A DNA stretch of 64,000 bases from Echinarachnius parma. Taxonomy: Eukaryota > Echinodermata > Echinoidea > Clypeasteroida > Echinarachniidae. The stretch spans positions 62,001 through 126,000 of the forward strand of contig JBAMJV010007663.1 of NCBI GenBank assembly GCA_037951105.1, given 5' to 3'. The position numbers were made by a program, and so were the translations under genes. The notes below the pieces were generated by a model. That model did no database searches. It worked only from the letters and a program-made list of their open reading frames with translations, and was not told the origin of the DNA. Shown here in pieces: positions 40,407 through 64,000 of the stretch; within the stretch, counting starts at the first letter, position 1, and every line of letters begins with the position of its first letter.

Positions 40407-40613
40407 CATACAAATAAGCAATTGATTTTTCCTGACTTTGCTTTGGGTGAACTGGTAATTATTATTATGGCTGTGGCGAGTGATTGTAGAAGTAGAGAAC
40501 CTAGAAAAGGCAATTGCTTTTTTTTTAAAGCATACTGCAATGGTGTCTAAAGTAATGCCATCGTTGATTGTGATGATCAATTCATACAAAATGAGTATTG
40601 AAATACTTGTAGG

Positions 40614-41834
40614 TAATGCTGTTAGGTAAAGACAAAATCCCGGATCGTTCTCGGATCGGTAGAATTCAAAATCGCTAACGAGATTCTCGGATCGGATCGG
40701 ATCTCGGAAAAAAATAATATTGCAATTTGCTCTGAAAAAAATGCAGCGTTGTAGACTTATCTTTCTTGTTTTATATGCCAATAATATTAACAATGTTGAC
40801 GCTTTGAGGCATGCACATATCAATCTTTACAGAAAAACAGTTACAGACTATTCAGAATTAACTAAGTTTCGCAAGAAAAGTATTTTTTCCGAAATGAATT
40901 GGGCCTAGAAATCGATCGTTTGTTCAGCATCGCGCCACACATTCACAGAACTCAGCCGGCTAGTCACGGGGAAACATCACATGTAAATTTGTACGATCTT
41001 CTTGGTGAGAGCCTTCAAAAAGTGGCTATAAATTAGCCTTTTTGTGATCAACACAATTTTGGTAGTCTACTTACATGATAACATGGCATTTGAAAGCTGA
41101 ACAGATTACAAAAAATACCCCCAAAACAATGAAAACTGCGCTGAATATATTGATAAATTTCCAAAGCACGTTCGTGAGGGAAGGTTGAAGTAGTTACGGT
41201 ACCGGTAACAGCAAGTTTTCGGGCCGCTGCACTGCTGGCATGTTACACGCATATTCGCTCGTGTACGGGTCTTTGTTTCATACGCCGGATTCATCCGCGA
41301 TCTGTTATTATATGTATAGTTGTTATTTACCGATTTTTTTTTTAGTAGTTGTTTGCATTGCTTTGGGGCTCAGTTTTTTTCTGTTCAGCTTTTAAACGCC
41401 ATGCAATCATGTAAGTAGAATATCAAAACATTTAAACATGGTGCAAATAACCAAAATACGTATTTTGAGCCACTTTTAGAATGCACTGGATGATCAGCTC
41501 GATCATACAGATATACATCTGAAGTCTCCCCGAGAGTTTCGGCCTAACTTTGTGTGCATTTCCGTCGGCAATATCGTTCAAATGACTAGCAATTTTTCGC
41601 ATCCTGTTCAATTTTCGACTGCGAAACGAATTAGCGAACCACGAATTTCTCCAAAATAACCACTCATAAAGTAAACAATATTGATTCCCCCATTCTTTAT
41701 TTAAATTACACTACTTAATGGACTGTCAAACATACACATTTTCAATTATTACTGGAGAAAATGGGTCGGCAAAATCTTCCGATATTTTCTACCGAGAAAA
41801 TCGGATCGTTCCCGGATCGGATAACAGCATTACT
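40614..41834. mobile_element. Probable 1.2-kb TIR element, GTAATGCTGTTA ends
   Basis: GTAATGCTGTTA near 40614 is inverted as TAACAGCATTAC near 41823-41834. Both ends are followed inward by GGATCG / CTCGG-rich sequence. No coding relic seen. Confidence 0.6.
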
Positions 41835-42031
41835 TGTAGGTGTTGTATGGTGCTTGGTCTGTAGTAGAATGAACGTGACAGTGTGTACATGTGTGCATAC
41901 ATGTGTGAACATTTTAGAAATGGGAGATGGTGAACGTGTGTATGACACTTCATAAAAACTGATGGCTTTTCAAACCATAGTTCCAAGACAAAACCACCTT
42001 GGTGAATTCCAGCCATACGGTATTCCATGTC

Positions 42032-42217
42032 GGTTATCTTGGGCTTTAGTGGACTAAATTATTTTGGTCGCTAACTTCAATTCAGGCTACAGCTCCACAT
42101 GGCATGCAAATATAGCCACCAGATTGAATACAGCCATCAAATTTAGGGTTTCAAGTTGGCCCGTAGCCTGAAGTTAGCGACCAAAAGTAATTTAGTCCAT
42201 TAAAACCTAAGATAACC
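42032..42217. mobile_element. MITE, GGTTATCTTGGGCTTTAG TIRs
   Basis: Arms of ~48 bp (…AGTGGACTAAATTATTTTGG…GTCGCTAACTTCA) inverted at 42170-42217. The inner GTCGCTAACTTCAA word is shared with 49211-49537. Confidence 0.88.
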
Positions 42218-42229
42218 TCTGCATCATCT

Positions 42230-43230
42230 CAATCATTGAGAAACTGGTCTCATCACACAGAAATATTAAGATGAACATCTGTTTATTCAATTCATAACAT
42301 CATTATACAATAAAGATAAAAATAGATGATAATATATAGATAAAAATAAACACAAGTTATACCAGCTTAGAAAAACAGTTTGTAAAAATGTCAGCACCAG
42401 ATATATTTCATACAAGAGTGTAGCAGATAATATCACAATACCCATCATTAGCTAGTACACTAAACTTCATGAATACTTGAATACTTGTTTGAAATATCTC
42501 TTGTCATTTTCGGCCCTACCATGCAATACAGTGTAAAAATGTACAGTTGTAAATTGTGACACACTATTTTTTGAAGTAGCGTGTTTATATACTGTTATAC
42601 ACAAACTTGTGAAAGAAAATGAGTGCTTTAAATTTTAAAAAATAAATAAAACCCAATTTATGATATTGATATTAGCGTATTGAATTACATTATTAAACAT
42701 GGATAAAGTATAAAGATAGAGTAATTTGTATAAATTTGATTCCAAGAAAATAAATACACTGATTACAGTTGTTATGGAATAGAGTATGTTTTGCTATCAT
42801 GTACAAATAGTTTGTATACAAAGACCAATGTTCTTCCAATACACTTGCAATAACATATGAAGATTTCGAGCAGGCTTTCTTCAATATAAGTTTCAAATTA
42901 CATATATTCATCTAATTATCACATTAATATGATATGTGTGGTAACCGCCATACAAGAATCTTGTTTTTGTACATGTTAATAAGTCAGAAATTAATCTTTT
43001 TGTCAGGACTCACAATTTTCTTTTTGATATTCGTATGAACTCTAGGATCTATACCAATTCAGCAATGCTAGAAATGGAACTTGTTTGCCTTTTGACTAAG
43101 TCAGATAAGTAAAAACAAGATTTGTCTAATTCTAGTGTTCCACATACCTCAATCTGGTGGCCCCAAACAAAGAATAATTTGTTTTAATTGGTTGCCCATT
43201 TGAGCCAGTGGAATTTAGCTAGCCAGCAGT
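42230..43230. other. AT-rich intergenic DNA, nothing recognised
   Basis: No conserved frame, TIR pair or tandem array seen. Confidence 0.5.
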
Positions 43231-43236
43231 GGCATG

Positions 43237-43391
43237 CCCCATTTCATAAATCACTTGCAATTGTTGTAAGTGTCCAATTGTTGTAACTATTAGGTCAACA
43301 GCCAATCAGCATGGAGCATTTCAGCTGTCGCCATATGGTAGTTACAAAAATTGGACACTTACAACAATTGCAAGTGTTTTATGAAACGGGG
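43237..43391. mobile_element. Palindromic MITE, CCCCATTTCATAAATCACTT TIRs
   Basis: 155 bp with ~50-bp arms (TTGCAATTGTTGTAAGTGTC and its complement). A half copy is at 6480-6555 in ACSL intron 8. Confidence 0.88.
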
Positions 43392-44019
43392 ACTGTGGTA
43401 ATTTCGAGCATCGAATTAATGAGAAATTACAAAATAATTACAAAAAACTAATTTGCTTGTGATAAAGGGAAATGTAACACATTGATGAGTGCGTCTAAGA
43501 CTGGGGCATAAGAAGAATGTGTGTTTTATCAAAATAAAATTTTCTTCAATGCATATGGGTTGAAAAGTGAAGAAAACAAAACTTTCTTGCACATGCACAA
43601 GTACATCCTGGGTCACTACATGCAAAATATTCACAAATAATCTTCTTTGTGATTTTCTTTGTGATCAACCAGAGACTGGTGGCATAATATGAACACATAG
43701 CTTGTTTTTTGGTTTTTTTTTTTTTAGGAGGGGGTGCCAATTATCTATGTTCTTGTGTTTCTTTATTTGTTATCTTTGTTTTTTATTTTGTTAAATGATT
43801 AGGGGTCATGAGCCCCCTCTCCGCCCACTCCCCCTCCCCCATCCTCCCATAAGCTATGCCACTGAACATAGACATCATACTCCGGTGGGAAATCAAAAAC
43901 AACATCTTTATTAACCCGTTTCAGGACGGACTGATTTTTCTACAACATGTATTCTCCATAGACCAAAGCCCAAATATTCTCGGGACCAGTCATGAAGTGG
44001 TTAAAACAATATACAGTAT

Positions 44020-44264
44020 TACAGTGAAACCTCTTTATAGCGAGCACCTTGAGCCTATTGAATTTACCTCGTTATAACAGATATCTCGTTGTATCAGGGC
44101 TTAAAATAATAAGATACATAGAACCGGGAAGTGAGAAATTACCTCGCTTTATCAGGTACCTAGTTATAACAGAGCTTGGTATGAAAGTTCATCTGTATTG
44201 GTATTTAATAAGAAGCAACATTTTAAAACTTGAACAGAGCTTGTTATAAAGAGGTCCCACTGTA
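44020..44264. mobile_element. MITE immediately after the TRPC stop codon
   Basis: Inverted ends TACAGTGAAACCTCTTTATA and TATAAAGAGGTCCCACTGTA. It ends 22 bp from the TRPC stop (44287), so the TRPC 3' UTR probably includes it. Confidence 0.85.
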
Positions 44265-44286
44265 CAATGACATACAATTGTACATG

Positions 44287-63824
<19,538 letters not shown>

Positions 63825-64000
63825 CTGGTAAAGGATAGACAAAACATCGTTACATAGTTTTAAATCTCTTTCAGCTCGAGTGTATATTATACTACTACTA
63901 GTACTACTACTATAATAATGTTTCGATTTATATAGCGCGTATTAGGAATCATCTTTGAGCGGTTTACAATTGCAATTGTCAAGACCGGAATAAATGTTTT

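Overview
The window is 64 kb of an AT-rich, intron-rich, transposon-dense animal genome. Three conserved metazoan genes account for all the confident host coding sequence. Family-level matches, GT-AG introns of 0.1-5 kb, tRNA-derived and LINE relics, and very many TIR/TTAA MITEs suggest a marine invertebrate, perhaps a non-vertebrate deuterostome (hemichordate, echinoderm or amphioxus type). I cannot name the species.

Layout: (1) 435-21847, minus strand: a long-chain acyl-CoA synthetase of the ACSL1/5/6 subgroup. Fourteen coding exons (456 codons) are visible and the 3' half runs off the left edge. (2) 21.9-31.0 kb: the shared upstream region of genes 1 and 2. It holds MITEs, a TG and a GAT microsatellite, a 1.8-kb TIR element with nested insertions, a 420-bp palindrome and a CpG-richer patch near 27.4-27.7 kb that may contain the ACSL promoter and first exon. 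(3) 31069-38110, plus strand: a complete ATAD1 (Msp1) gene, 7 exons and 376 aa. (4) 38.1-44.3 kb: tail-to-tail intergenic DNA with several foldback MITEs. (5) 44287-63824, minus strand: the 3' 14 exons (834 codons) of a divergent TRPC-type cation channel, from the last ankyrin repeat to the stop codon. Its 5' end lies beyond the right edge.

ACSL and ATAD1 are divergently transcribed. In other animals both proteins act at the mitochondrial outer membrane and peroxisome, but a functional link here is only inference. TRPC is unrelated and convergent to ATAD1.

The main unexpected signal is structural. At least ten of the 35 coding exons are accompanied by tandem partial copies of themselves. These straddle one splice junction and lie in the adjacent intron: acceptor plus exon head upstream of the true exon, or exon tail plus donor downstream of it. 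The second notable object is a 3.84-kb TIR element in ACSL intron 1 (17476-21319, TAAA target duplication). It carries nine identical 14-mers, GGTAACGGAAGGAC, within otherwise diverged sequence, plus a nested second TIR element. A tRNA-like composite repeat with 12-bp target duplications lies at 4512-5139.

All exon boundaries were read by eye from splice consensus, reading phase and family similarity. No transcripts or database searches were available.
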